Numbered from the stretch's first letter, positions 51,889 to 59,884 are shown. The stretch: DNA of 64,000 nt from JBGSIC01 sp041751875 (GCA_041751875.1 JBGSIC010000008.1:1-64000), one strand, 5' to 3'. Numbers and translations: made by a program. Notes: generated by a model not told the origin, from the letters alone.

Positions 51889-52341
51889 TTGAAGTTCTCC
51901 TTCCGCCTTCAGGTGTTCTTGAACCACGCGCGATTGCGCGAGGACAAGAAGAAGATGGAGCTGGCATCCGCCAACCGTCGTCTAGCCGAGATTGATTTAG
52001 ATTTGGAACGCAAGGCGGAAACGATACGCCTCTTGCTGTCAAGAAGCCGAGAGACCAAGGAAGGCCTCGAACGCTTCGATTTCGACATGCAGAAGATAGC
52101 TTTGGATAAAGAAGCCATGGAAGGCTTGAAGCTCAAACGGATTGATGCCGAGGAGCTTCAGTTTCAGACACGGCAGGAACTCAACGAAATCACCGCAAAG
52201 CGGGAAGCTCTCGAGTCTTTACTTGAACGCGAGAAGAAAGCACACGGCAAAGTGCTTTCGAAGAAAGAACAAAAAGAGTTGGAAGAAATTCATCGCTACT
52301 TTAATGGCCGAGAGATGGGAAGCAAAGGCGAAATGGCGTGA
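51889..52341 (+). CDS. fliJ: Flagellar export protein FliJ
   Basis: 150 residues, TTG start three bases after the fliI stop. Nearly the whole protein is one charged antiparallel coiled coil (starting FRLQVFLNHARLREDKKKMEL), as in FliJ, which sits in the centre of the FliI ring. Identified from fold and position, since FliJ sequences vary widely. The TGA stop overlaps the GTG of the next gene. Confidence 0.88.
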   Translation: MKFSFRLQVFLNHARLREDKKKMELASANRRLAEIDLDLERKAETIRLLLSRSRETKEGLERFDFDMQKIALDKEAMEGLKLKRIDAEELQFQTRQELNEITAKREALESLLEREKKAHGKVLSKKEQKELEEIHRYFNGREMGSKGEMA

Positions 52342-52829
52342 GACTACTGGCGCTAAATTTTGTGCTCATTGCTGGAATGCTGACCCCTCGTACGGGATGG
52401 ACCAATGATAAGTTCGGCCCCTCTGTGAGCGGGTTTGAGGCCACATTGGGTGAGCAAGCCAAGAGTCTCAATGAAAAAGAAGAGGCACTTGAAAAGCGTA
52501 AGATTCTTCTTGATGAGAAAGAAAAAGTTTTGAACCAACAGATCGCCCGATACGAAAAGGTGATTGAGGACCTGAGTGCTCGTTTAAAGAAAGCACGAAA
52601 GTACAACGAAGAGCAGTTCGGATCGTTGAAGAAGATGTACGAAAAGATGGATCCGAAAAAAGCAGCTGTAATTTTAAACGATTTGGATACGGATCTGGCT
52701 GCCGGAATCTTGGAAGGAATGCGCAAAGAGCAGGCAGGTGAGATTCTCGGAAAAATGACCGCACTGCGTGCGAGACGAGTTACCGAAAGACTTTCTGATG
52801 GTGTAATGCGAAACCTCTCAAGCAAGTAG
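52338..52829 (+). CDS. MotE/MgtE_N-like exported coiled-coil protein in the flagellar operon
   Basis: 163 residues from a GTG overlapping the fliJ stop. A short hydrophobic N-terminus (LLALNFVLIAGML) acts as a signal or anchor; a long coiled coil follows (about 35-95), then the MgtE N-terminal-like motif MYEKMDPKKAAVILNDLDTDLAAGIL. This arrangement is that of MotE-type proteins, periplasmic chaperones for the MotC/PflA or stator-associated parts in some bacteria. Operon position supports a flagellar role; the exact role is inferred. Confidence 0.75.
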   Translation: MRLLALNFVLIAGMLTPRTGWTNDKFGPSVSGFEATLGEQAKSLNEKEEALEKRKILLDEKEKVLNQQIARYEKVIEDLSARLKKARKYNEEQFGSLKKMYEKMDPKKAAVILNDLDTDLAAGILEGMRKEQAGEILGKMTALRARRVTERLSDGVMRNLSSK

Positions 52830-52845
52830 AAGGGGGTGATGTTAA

Positions 52846-53862
52846 TTGTCACAAGCTAACGTATCGGTGGTGAGTAAACCACCAACGGTTGGCGAAGTAC
52901 TTAAAAAGAGCCGAAACGAAGGTCGGCCGGAGACAGAAGAATCCAAGAAAAAAGAGTCGGAGACTCCCTTTCTTGAAACCCTTTTGGGCCTCCAGGCGAT
53001 TTCTTCGGCACCGACGCTAGAAACTCCTCTTCCTACCGAGGGAGAGAAGGGTTTACTAGACGCAGCCCAAACTCTTTTTGGTACGCCGACAACTGATTCC
53101 CAAGCGGTTTCCCAAGTCGAACTCAACGGCCAGGAAAACAGCGAAGCGCAGCAGAACCTGAATGGCGAGAATCCCTCATTGCCACTCGATTTTCTGATGC
53201 GTCAGCTGACTCCACTGGATTCCGAGATCATTTATGAAGATGAAGGAAGCGATTCCTCTTCTTCAGAGGATGATTTTTCCTTCAAGGGAATGGAATCTAA
53301 ACTAGGCCACCCGGTTGGTCAGGAAAACTCAGGTGATGCTCTCTTAGGAAGCATCCAACCTTTGTCTCCCGACGGACCAGGTATCGAACTAGGAAGCCTT
53401 GATCGTCCCGCGCCTCCCGAAGCCCCACGAGCGGTACCCGAAGTCTTTAAGGGTGTCGATTCGTTGATTCTTCAAGGTGGTGGGAAGATGACGGTCTCTC
53501 TTCAGCCTGAGCATTTGGGCCAAATGGAGATCGAAGTCAAAACGGATGGAAAAAAAGTCTCAATTGATATGCTTTCCGACAGTCACGAAGCAAAGGCTCT
53601 GATGGAAGAGCACGTGCAGGCCTTACGAGCTAGTCTGGCCGATGTGTCTTTAAATCTAGAGAAATTTGAAGTGGCCGTTGCGAGAGATGGAGATTGGACT
53701 CAATTCCAGAAGTTTTCAGATGGAAGCGAATTCCAGGGCAAAAACCCGGCATCTGCGCGACGTGCTTTCGATAGCCAATCGCAAATGGTGTCTGGTCCCG
53801 CCTCGGTAAGCGGCCCACGCCACTCTTTAGTGGGGGATGGCCGAGTGGATCTATGGGTTTAG
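52846..53862 (+). CDS. fliK: Flagellar hook-length control protein FliK
   Basis: 338 residues from a TTG with an AGGGGGTG site seven bases ahead. The N-terminal two thirds is polar and low-complexity (many Glu, Ser, Pro), as expected for the molecular-ruler part. The C-terminal Flg_hook domain is clear: MTVSLQPEHLGQMEIEV, then AKALMEEHVQALRASLADVSLNLEKFEV. FliK measures hook length and switches export specificity. Confidence 0.88.
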   Translation: MSQANVSVVSKPPTVGEVLKKSRNEGRPETEESKKKESETPFLETLLGLQAISSAPTLETPLPTEGEKGLLDAAQTLFGTPTTDSQAVSQVELNGQENSEAQQNLNGENPSLPLDFLMRQLTPLDSEIIYEDEGSDSSSSEDDFSFKGMESKLGHPVGQENSGDALLGSIQPLSPDGPGIELGSLDRPAPPEAPRAVPEVFKGVDSLILQGGGKMTVSLQPEHLGQMEIEVKTDGKKVSIDMLSDSHEAKALMEEHVQALRASLADVSLNLEKFEVAVARDGDWTQFQKFSDGSEFQGKNPASARRAFDSQSQMVSGPASVSGPRHSLVGDGRVDLWV

Positions 53863-53893
53863 GTTCCGAAAGGTGCCTGGCACTTTTTGGAAC
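53862..53893. repeat. Hairpin repeat of GGTGCC/GGCAC type between fliK and flgD
   Basis: GGTTCC-GAAAGGTGCC and GGCACTTTTT-GGAAC pair over about 15 bases with few mismatches and almost no loop. It begins at the last base of the fliK stop codon and ends two bases before the flgD ribosome site. Not followed by a useful T-run, so it probably modulates rather than ends transcription. Confidence 0.75.
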
Positions 53894-53907
53894 TCAAGGA
53901 GAATGAG

Positions 53908-54822
53908 ATGAACGTTGCAACAGATGCCATTCCCGATCATTTGATGTGGGAGGAAGCCGCCGGACCCCAAGCGAAGAACACGATGGGAAAAGACGACTTT
54001 ATGAAATTGCTTCTGACGCAAATGAAGAATCAGGATCCTCTTAAACCTACAGATCAAGATCAGTTCGCGGCTCAACTCGCTCAGTTCGGTTCTCTCGAGA
54101 AATTGAGCAACATTGAGACAGGTATCAAGGGCATGCAGGATGGTTTCAATCAAGAAAGCAAACTGCAAGCACTAGGTATGATCGGAAAAAATGTTAAAGC
54201 ATGGGGAAACTCGTTGCCTTTGAAAGAAGGAAAAACAGCGAGTTTCTCCCATGCGTTGGGTGAAGATGTGCGTCCGTTGCGCGCGGCTATTCTGGATCAA
54301 AAGGGCGTAGTGGTTCGCAACATCGATCTGACAGGTGTTTCCCCCGATGCTCCTGTGCAGTGGGATGGTAAGGACGAGAAGGGTAACAAACTTCTCCCGG
54401 GAAGCTACAACTTCCGCATCACCGGCGTGGGCAAAGACGGCGCAGTGAAAGAAATGGGATCCCAAATCGAAGGCAAAGTGGTTGGCGTGGATGTGCAAGC
54501 CCAAGTCCCCACGCTCGTCGTGGAAACGGGTCAGGGAACCCAAAGCGTGGAAGTTTATAAAGTTTCAAGCGTGAGTCTCGATTCGCCTGAGGCGAAAAAG
54601 CCTGGAGCAGCGGTTGTTTCAGATGGGGGAGATATACAAGAGCTATTGATGAAAAAAGCTCTGGCTCATTCCCAAGCCAACGCTGAGCCCCGCGAAGAAC
54701 GCGAAGAAATTTCCGTTCAGGGCGAAAAAGAATCTGCCGACGATGGTGAAAGTGAAGAGGAAGGTTTCCGCCCTTCCCGACTCCACCGCGCCATGGACAT
54801 GATGGGAGACCCGTCTTTTTAG
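53908..54822 (+). CDS. flgD: Flagellar hook assembly scaffold FlgD with extended acidic C-terminus
   Basis: 304 residues from the ATG at 53908, seven bases after AAGGAG; a TTG seven codons earlier lies in the hairpin. The N-terminal MGKDDFMKLLLTQMKNQDPLKPT is the FlgD signature. The FlgD-Ig/Tudor-like parts follow (VQWDGKDEKGNKLLPGSYNFRITG). The protein then runs some 75 residues beyond the usual end with a Glu-rich, low-complexity tail (EREEISVQGEKESADDGESE). FlgD caps the growing hook. Confidence 0.93.
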   Translation: MNVATDAIPDHLMWEEAAGPQAKNTMGKDDFMKLLLTQMKNQDPLKPTDQDQFAAQLAQFGSLEKLSNIETGIKGMQDGFNQESKLQALGMIGKNVKAWGNSLPLKEGKTASFSHALGEDVRPLRAAILDQKGVVVRNIDLTGVSPDAPVQWDGKDEKGNKLLPGSYNFRITGVGKDGAVKEMGSQIEGKVVGVDVQAQVPTLVVETGQGTQSVEVYKVSSVSLDSPEAKKPGAAVVSDGGDIQELLMKKALAHSQANAEPREEREEISVQGEKESADDGESEEEGFRPSRLHRAMDMMGDPSF

Positions 54823-54838
54823 CGAGTGAGGACAAACA

Positions 54839-55222
54839 ATGAGTATTTCTGAACTTTACAAAGCAGTAAATTCGGCGGCACCAGCAGCACAGGGCCCCTC
54901 GACTCAACCCACCACAGGCCCCAAGGCCTTTGGTGCCAATGAGTTTGAAAAAGTTTTAGAGCAGCAGAATTCTCTGCAGCTTTCCAAACACGCCGCCACT
55001 CGCATTCGATCACGCGAATTGCCGTGGAGCGAAGAGTTAGAGAAACGTATTTCGGGAGGAATGGACGCCGCTGCCAAAAAAGGTAGTCAGTCCGCACTCA
55101 TTCTCTCTGACGACGTGGCAGTTATTGCGAACATCAGGTCAAAAACAGTTGTGACCGCGATGAACCGCACAGAACTGAAAGAAAAAGTTTTCACCAACAT
55201 CGATAGCGCGATCTTGGTTTAA
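54839..55222 (+). CDS. Flagellar operon protein, TIGR02530 type
   Basis: 127 residues. After a variable start comes LQLSKHAATRIRSRELPWSEELEKRI, then AAKKGSQSALILSDDVAVIANIRSKTVVTAM and the closing KVFTNIDSAILV. This is the pattern of the TIGR02530 flagellar operon protein, usually found between flgD and flgE, exactly the place here. Its role is not settled; it may help hook assembly. An ATG with a GAGGAC site starts it. Confidence 0.88.
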   Translation: MSISELYKAVNSAAPAAQGPSTQPTTGPKAFGANEFEKVLEQQNSLQLSKHAATRIRSRELPWSEELEKRISGGMDAAAKKGSQSALILSDDVAVIANIRSKTVVTAMNRTELKEKVFTNIDSAILV

Positions 55223-55230
55223 AAAAGTTT

Positions 55231-55298
55231 TTTGGTCCTAGGGTGCCAGGTCACTTTCCGTCTTTCAGCCGGAAAGTGCACAGGCACACCGGACCAAA
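55231..55298. repeat. Large hairpin repeat before flgE
   Basis: Outer arms TTTGGTCC and GGACCAAA, middle GGGTGCC/GGCACAC, inner CACTTTCCG/CGGAAAGTG around a TCTTTCAGC-like loop. The whole 68 bases fold on themselves with one bulge. It begins nine bases after the TIGR02530 gene stop. Confidence 0.8.
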
Positions 55299-55327
55299 AA
55301 TAAATACTCCAGAGCTGGCCTGCTCTC

Positions 55328-55347
55328 CACGAAACGTTCGTTTCGTG
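55328..55347. repeat. Perfect short hairpin in the flgE leader
   Basis: CACGAAAC and GTTTCGTG are perfect 8-base arms around GTTC. Confidence 0.7.
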
Positions 55348-55374
55348 AGGCAGAAGCTTTGGTGTCCTTAAACC

Positions 55375-55393
55375 GGGAACCCTGTGGGTTCCC
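55375..55393. promoter_or_regulatory. Perfect hairpin just before the flgE ribosome site
   Basis: GGGAACCC and GGGTTCCC are perfect 8-base arms around TGT, four bases before the TAGGAG ribosome site of flgE. It could affect ribosome access or mark an mRNA processing point. Confidence 0.65.
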
Positions 55394-55408
55394 TCTCTAG
55401 GAGACACT

Positions 55409-56695
55409 ATGGCCCTATACAATGCCATTGATACGAGTCTTTCCGGACTCGAAGCCAATGGACAGCACCTCTCGTTAGTCTCGGACAACATCGTTAACGC
55501 AAACACCACGGGTTTTAAAAGCACTCGCGGTGAGTTCCAAGACTTTGTTCTTCAACATCTCATTGCAGGTCCCAATCAGGACGTGGGTCGCGGCGTAAAC
55601 ATGGCCGGTACCACCACTTCCTTCCACCAGGGCAGCATCAACCACACAGAACGCAACACTGACGTCGCTATTAACGGCAACGGTTTCTTCGTCTTGGACG
55701 GGGGAAAAGGGCGTTCGTTTACCCGTGACGGAAGCTTTCGCTTTGATCGTCAGGGATGGTTGACGACGCTCAATGGGGAACGCGTGCAGGCTTATCAGGC
55801 GGGTGCGGATGGTTCTATCTCAGGCAAAGTAAGCGATATTCGCGTACCGCAAGATTCGCTTCCTGCCCGCCCGAGTAATCGTGTTCAGGTTCATATGAAC
55901 CTCGACTCACGAGCAAACGTTTACGATAAGTTCGATCTCGATCACCCTCAGGAAACGGCACAGTTTTCCACTGCGTCTTCCGTTTACGATTCACTTGGCA
56001 ACCAACATAGCGTCGGCATGTACTTCAATAAAGTAGATGACGGCACGTGGGAGTGGGTTGCTATGGCAGACGGCGCGGAAATGGATAAGGGCGATCCGGG
56101 TGAACAAGTGCAGGTGGCTCGCGGACTTCTTGTGTTCGACGAAGTCGGACGTTTGGAATACTCGGACCAATACCTCACCAACACCAGTTTTGCTGGCGGC
56201 GCCAAACCGAACCAAGAACTACAGTTCGATTTCGGCGATGCCATTGATGATGATGGAACGGGAGTGAAGGGCAGTACGCAGTATGGTGCTAAAAGCTCTG
56301 TGTTCCGTAACGTTCAAGATGGTTTCGGGTCGGGGACGCTTTTAGACATGGATATCGATGCCGAAGGTATTGTTTCGGGTGTCTATTCAAACGGTTTCTC
56401 GCGTCCTTTGGGCCAATTGGCGATCGCACGTTTCGAAGCGACGGAACGCTTAGGACGTGTCGGTCAAAACCAATTCAAAGAAACGACGAACTCAGGTGCG
56501 GCCTTGTTGGGCAAATCGAATGCCAACGGTCGTGGCCAAGTGGTGACGCGTTCCTTGGAACGGTCCAACGTAGACTTAGCATCGGAGTTTATGGAAATGC
56601 TCCGTGCACAGAGAGGCTTCCAAGCCAGTGCCCGTTCGATCAATACGGCCAACAACATGTTGGACGAAATTGTCGCTTTGGCTCCTACTCGCTAA
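55409..56695 (+). CDS. flgE: Flagellar hook protein FlgE
   Basis: 428 residues. N-terminal YNAIDTSLSGLEANGQHLSLVS then DNIVNANTTGFKSTRGEF (rod/hook signature), the FlgE D1/D2 region with DVAINGNGFFVLDGGKGRSF, and the C-terminal SNVDLASEFMEMLRAQRGFQ. A TAGGAG site five bases ahead fixes the start. FlgE makes the hook; heavy demand for it may explain the structured leader. It is the last gene of the operon, before a large terminator-like hairpin. Confidence 0.97.
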   Translation: MALYNAIDTSLSGLEANGQHLSLVSDNIVNANTTGFKSTRGEFQDFVLQHLIAGPNQDVGRGVNMAGTTTSFHQGSINHTERNTDVAINGNGFFVLDGGKGRSFTRDGSFRFDRQGWLTTLNGERVQAYQAGADGSISGKVSDIRVPQDSLPARPSNRVQVHMNLDSRANVYDKFDLDHPQETAQFSTASSVYDSLGNQHSVGMYFNKVDDGTWEWVAMADGAEMDKGDPGEQVQVARGLLVFDEVGRLEYSDQYLTNTSFAGGAKPNQELQFDFGDAIDDDGTGVKGSTQYGAKSSVFRNVQDGFGSGTLLDMDIDAEGIVSGVYSNGFSRPLGQLAIARFEATERLGRVGQNQFKETTNSGAALLGKSNANGRGQVVTRSLERSNVDLASEFMEMLRAQRGFQASARSINTANNMLDEIVALAPTR

Positions 56696-56728
56696 TCCGG
56701 GTAGTCTCTGATTAATGAACTGAAGTAA

Positions 56729-56799
56729 ATGGCCGGGGTGTCCGTCGAGCTTTCGGGATGCAATACCGAAAGTCGACTGACACCTACGGCTATTTTTTT
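56729..56799 (+). terminator. Terminator of the flagellar operon, repeat-like hairpin
   Basis: Long arms starting GGCCGGGGTGTC and closing GACACCTACGGC pair with a few mismatches down to CTTTCGG/CCGAAAG around a short loop, followed by seven T. The GGTGTC/GACACC ends make it a cousin of the GGTGCC repeat family used as a terminator. Its T-run overlaps the stop codon of the convergent gene. Confidence 0.8.
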
Positions 56800-57553
56800 A
56801 GCAGCTCTTTTTAAAAGTTAGATGCAAGGTCACATCGGCATAACTTGCCAGGAACTGGTGGTTACACCGGTCAAGCAACTGCATGATGCGTTCGGTGTAC
56901 TCTGGTGTGGCGTAGGTAAAGCGCCCCTTCTCCGGAGTGGTGGTGATAATACTCACCGTATCCCCTTTGCGATCTACCTTTACCGGCAGATCCAGAGATT
57001 GGGCTTTTCCCAGCATTTCAAACTGTAGTTTTAGTGTCGTCTCCCAGGAGCCTTTGTCCTTCCATTCCCCAAGGGTAAAAGTGAAAGGTAAAGCCGAGAC
57101 GCCTTTTTCCTCAACGCCAAACACGTAGCGCGCCACGCGTCTATCGCGGGGAAGGTTACCGGAATCCCACGAAGAAAGGTCCAAGTAGCCCATTCCTTTG
57201 GTGACGGGCCCCTTGGGTTCTCCCAAAAGATGCGCTTGCACACGGGTAAATCGTCCCTGCACCGGAGCCAATTTTTCCTTAATAGCGGTGCCTGAAACAT
57301 CAGGCTTACCGACCAACTTCCATACGGATTGGGTTTCGCAGGAAGGCGGCTCAACTACCCCAAGGGCTTCCCACTCGCTTGTGGCGTTGGCGAGGTTTAA
57401 TTCCGGCTCATCGGGAATCGGAATTTTTGTGACATCGTAAGCTTTGTTTTCAAAGTGTTCGGGAACGGAATCAGGTTTGCCGCTGGAAAAAGCCAGCAAT
57501 GCCAAGGGGACTAAAATCCCACCGAGAACTGCTTTAACTGTGATTGATTTCAT
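56798..57553 (-). CDS. YceI-like exported protein
   Basis: 251 residues. A signal peptide ends near LAFSSGK. The mature part has the YceI-type order of strands and the motif LDLSSWDSGNLPRDRRVARYVFGVE, which corresponds to the TGN..RD...L..dFFdv pattern of that lipocalin-like family, followed by sheet-forming segments. YceI-like proteins bind isoprenoid-type lipids in the periplasm. Two cysteines remain (SCETQS and DRCNHQ), plus one at the last residue. The ATG overlaps the hpt stop (ATGA), so the two genes are coupled, though the functions look unrelated. Confidence 0.6.
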   Translation of the reverse strand: MKSITVKAVLGGILVPLALLAFSSGKPDSVPEHFENKAYDVTKIPIPDEPELNLANATSEWEALGVVEPPSCETQSVWKLVGKPDVSGTAIKEKLAPVQGRFTRVQAHLLGEPKGPVTKGMGYLDLSSWDSGNLPRDRRVARYVFGVEEKGVSALPFTFTLGEWKDKGSWETTLKLQFEMLGKAQSLDLPVKVDRKGDTVSIITTTPEKGRFTYATPEYTERIMQLLDRCNHQFLASYADVTLHLTFKKSC

Positions 57554-58086
57554 ATGTAGAAAATGTCCTTAAGATTGCGAAATTTCTCATCATAATCAAG
57601 ACCGTAGCCTACCAGAAACTTATCTTCAACATCTCTGCCCACGTACTCAACCGGAACTTCGACTTCACGACGACTGGGTTTACTCAAAAGCGTACAGACT
57701 TTGAGACTCGCAGGTTTACTCTCCCCAAACTTTTCGCGCAAAAATTTGATGGTGTGGCCCGTATCCACGATTTCATCCAATATAAGGACGTGCTTGCCCT
57801 TCGGGTCGGTCTCCAAATCTTTGGTCATCAGGACGCTTCCGCTCGACTGCGTGCCGCTACCATAGCTGGCAACTCTCACGAAATCGATGCGCACCGGAAC
57901 GGTGATATGGCGAATAAGGTCAGCCGCAAAGAGAAGGGCGCCCTTTAAAGTGACCACCACTAAGAGCTCCCCGCTGTTCCCAAGGTGCTTTTGGTAGTCC
58001 TGGCTGATTTGTTTGCCCAGCCCGGCGACGAGGTCTTCGATGGCAGAGGCTGTGAGAAAAGGTTTCAAATTGGCTTCGTTTTGCAT
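57550..58086 (-). CDS. hpt: Hypoxanthine phosphoribosyltransferase
   Basis: 178 residues. The PRPP-binding motif VLILDEIVDTGHTI, the LKGALLFAADLIRHI region, SYGSGTQSSG (flexible loop), and FLVGYGLDYDEKFRNL near the C-terminus are typical. It salvages hypoxanthine or guanine to IMP/GMP in the cytoplasm. A short hairpin overlaps the start codon region. Confidence 0.95.
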   Translation of the reverse strand: MQNEANLKPFLTASAIEDLVAGLGKQISQDYQKHLGNSGELLVVVTLKGALLFAADLIRHITVPVRIDFVRVASYGSGTQSSGSVLMTKDLETDPKGKHVLILDEIVDTGHTIKFLREKFGESKPASLKVCTLLSKPSRREVEVPVEYVGRDVEDKFLVGYGLDYDEKFRNLKDIFYI

Positions 58087-58106
58087 TCTAGGTCTTTACC
58101 CTAGAA
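58086..58106 (-). promoter_or_regulatory. Hairpin abutting the hpt start codon
   Basis: TTCTAGG and CCTAGAA pair perfectly (7 bases) around a 7-base loop. In the hpt mRNA the A of the start codon is the last base of the stem, so folding could hide the start. Confidence 0.5.
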
Positions 58107-58167
58107 AAAGCGCCTCGCCTAGTCTGCCTACCGCAGAGGGCCAAAAAGAAGCGGTGCGGCAATGGGC

Positions 58168-59694
58168 CTATTGTTCAACAACGTCTTCGTAAGTCTGAAG
58201 TTCTAGCGGGACGGAAGGTACGGAGATATTAAAGTCTTCTTTGGCGCGATCAGGGACGGAAGTGATTTCCCAAGCGGCTTTCTGACCTTTTTGAATCTGA
58301 TAGGAAAGGGTTTGGCTCGTATCAATGCGGTTTTGCTCGGGCAACTGGGCGTTGATGGCGTCTGCAGTTTCTTTGGCTTTTTGAAGTTGCTGATTATAGG
58401 TATTGAGAACTTCTTCAGGTGTCATTTGCGTTTCGCCGGTTTGATTGCCTTCGGCATCGTAAGTATTCACCGTAGTCGCGAGATCTTGTTCCCCGTAGCC
58501 CCAGTTGTTTTGCACTTCGTTGGCCGACATGCCAAATTTTTCATTGATGTTGAGCTGCACGCGCAAGTCACGTTCGCGCGCATCTTCTTTGTTCACACCG
58601 AGAGATTGCAACTGTTCTTTGGATTCGCCATTTCCGCTATCCTCTTCCACAAAACGAGGCATGATTTCTTTGTAGTTCATGGTCGTCATGTTTTTGCACT
58701 GGTCGGTCATGCGTTGAAGCTCTTTTTGGCGCGCCTCTTTTCCTTCCGGAGTTTCCGCTTCCTCTACGAGAGCCGCCGCTTGCTGCGACCACGCTTCGCA
58801 AGTCGGAGCATCCTGCCAAAGTTGGACACGCTCCGGAAGAGCACCATCGCGGATACCACGATTGAAACGTCTTTGAGAAAGTGAATTCAGCGCTTCGGCT
58901 TGAAGGGCCTTCAGACCGCGGCTGCCGGCTTCTCGTAAGAGCACGCCGTTGGCCATTGCTTCTTCCAAACCTTCGTTCTCGTCATCTTTTGCCGACTTTT
59001 TCACGGTCTCAAAAGAGTTCTCACCAATCTTCTTCACGGCCTGAATCGCTTCGTCGCGTAGCTCCCAGCGAGCAACATCCAGATCTTCGTTATCCTCGCC
59101 GTCGTCTTTCGCTTTCTTAAGGCCTCCACCTGCGCCGCTACCACCGGCGTCTCCCGCGGCTTCGTCTTGTTTCTGAACTTTTTTGGTGGTTACTTTGAAG
59201 ATCGATTTAAACTCAACGCCTTCTTCTCTCGGCTTGTCCTGTTCCTCTTCTTTATTGAATTGTTTATGAAGACCATAGACGGCGCGTTCTAGTTCAGAAG
59301 ATCCGCCCGCTTCACTTTCCTTACCGTGAGGAGAAACGAAGCCATAAAGTTTTTCTACTTTTACTTCGCCGTTCTCATCTTCTTTTTCTTCTTCCACTAC
59401 GTCGAAAGCTTGTTTGTGATAGGTGAGCTCACTTTGGAACGTGAGGAGTTTTGCGCCGTCGGCATCGAATTTGGTTTTGTCAGGCGCTTGCACCGTGTTG
59501 CCGTCTGGCGTGATGGCCTCACCCATGACGTTTTTATCCGAAGTAAATTTCTTGAAGCGTTCAATCACTTTTTGGATGCGTTCCTGTTGGGCGCGAATGA
59601 CGTCTTCTAAATCGGCGCGAGCAGGCGTAGCGAAAAGGCCGGCGCATAGGATAGTCCACAGCGCCAGGTTAAGGGCACTCGGTCGAACGGCCAT
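58168..59694 (-). CDS. Large exported coiled-coil protein, unknown function, sigma-54 promoter
   Basis: 508 residues from the ATG at 59694. A GTG at 59712 would also give a signal peptide, but it lies only two bases from the predicted transcript start. The signal peptide ends near ARADLE. The rest is long, charged and helical (Glu, Lys, Gln-rich), with a Gly/Asp-rich low-complexity linker (AGDAGGSGAGGGLKKAKDDGEDNEDLD) near residue 190 and cysteines near 300 and 340. No family recognised. A perfect -24/-12 core match lies 31-46 bases before this start. Confidence 0.72.
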   Translation of the reverse strand: MAVRPSALNLALWTILCAGLFATPARADLEDVIRAQQERIQKVIERFKKFTSDKNVMGEAITPDGNTVQAPDKTKFDADGAKLLTFQSELTYHKQAFDVVEEEKEDENGEVKVEKLYGFVSPHGKESEAGGSSELERAVYGLHKQFNKEEEQDKPREEGVEFKSIFKVTTKKVQKQDEAAGDAGGSGAGGGLKKAKDDGEDNEDLDVARWELRDEAIQAVKKIGENSFETVKKSAKDDENEGLEEAMANGVLLREAGSRGLKALQAEALNSLSQRRFNRGIRDGALPERVQLWQDAPTCEAWSQQAAALVEEAETPEGKEARQKELQRMTDQCKNMTTMNYKEIMPRFVEEDSGNGESKEQLQSLGVNKEDARERDLRVQLNINEKFGMSANEVQNNWGYGEQDLATTVNTYDAEGNQTGETQMTPEEVLNTYNQQLQKAKETADAINAQLPEQNRIDTSQTLSYQIQKGQKAAWEITSVPDRAKEDFNISVPSVPLELQTYEDVVEQ

Positions 59695-59724
59695 TTGGCG
59701 GTTGTTCTTCACACCTTTAAGAAG

Positions 59725-59740
59725 AGCAATTCCAGTGCCA
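59725..59740 (-). promoter_or_regulatory. Sigma-54 (-24/-12) promoter match, near-perfect
   Basis: Minus strand TGGCAC-TGGAA-TTGCT matches both core boxes exactly. Predicted transcript start near 59714. Confidence 0.72.
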
Positions 59741-59884
59741 AATAACCCCTGGAATCATTAGGGTTTTTCGAGGTGTGTACAGCCTGAATAGGGGAGAGCC
59801 CTTTACATGCCGTAACTTGTTAGCCGGGTGATAAAACAGTGGCTGTAGCCAGCCAGAATACGGCCGTGAATTGTCAGCCTCATT

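Noticed and set aside
58291..58884. 197-codon plus-strand frame opposite the large exported protein
   Set aside because: Antisense shadow of a Glu/Gln-rich coding region that has a signal peptide and promoter on the other strand.
59760..59880. Short minus-strand frame upstream of the large exported protein gene
   Set aside because: About 54 codons with no ribosome site that runs through the -24/-12 element; unlikely to be translated.
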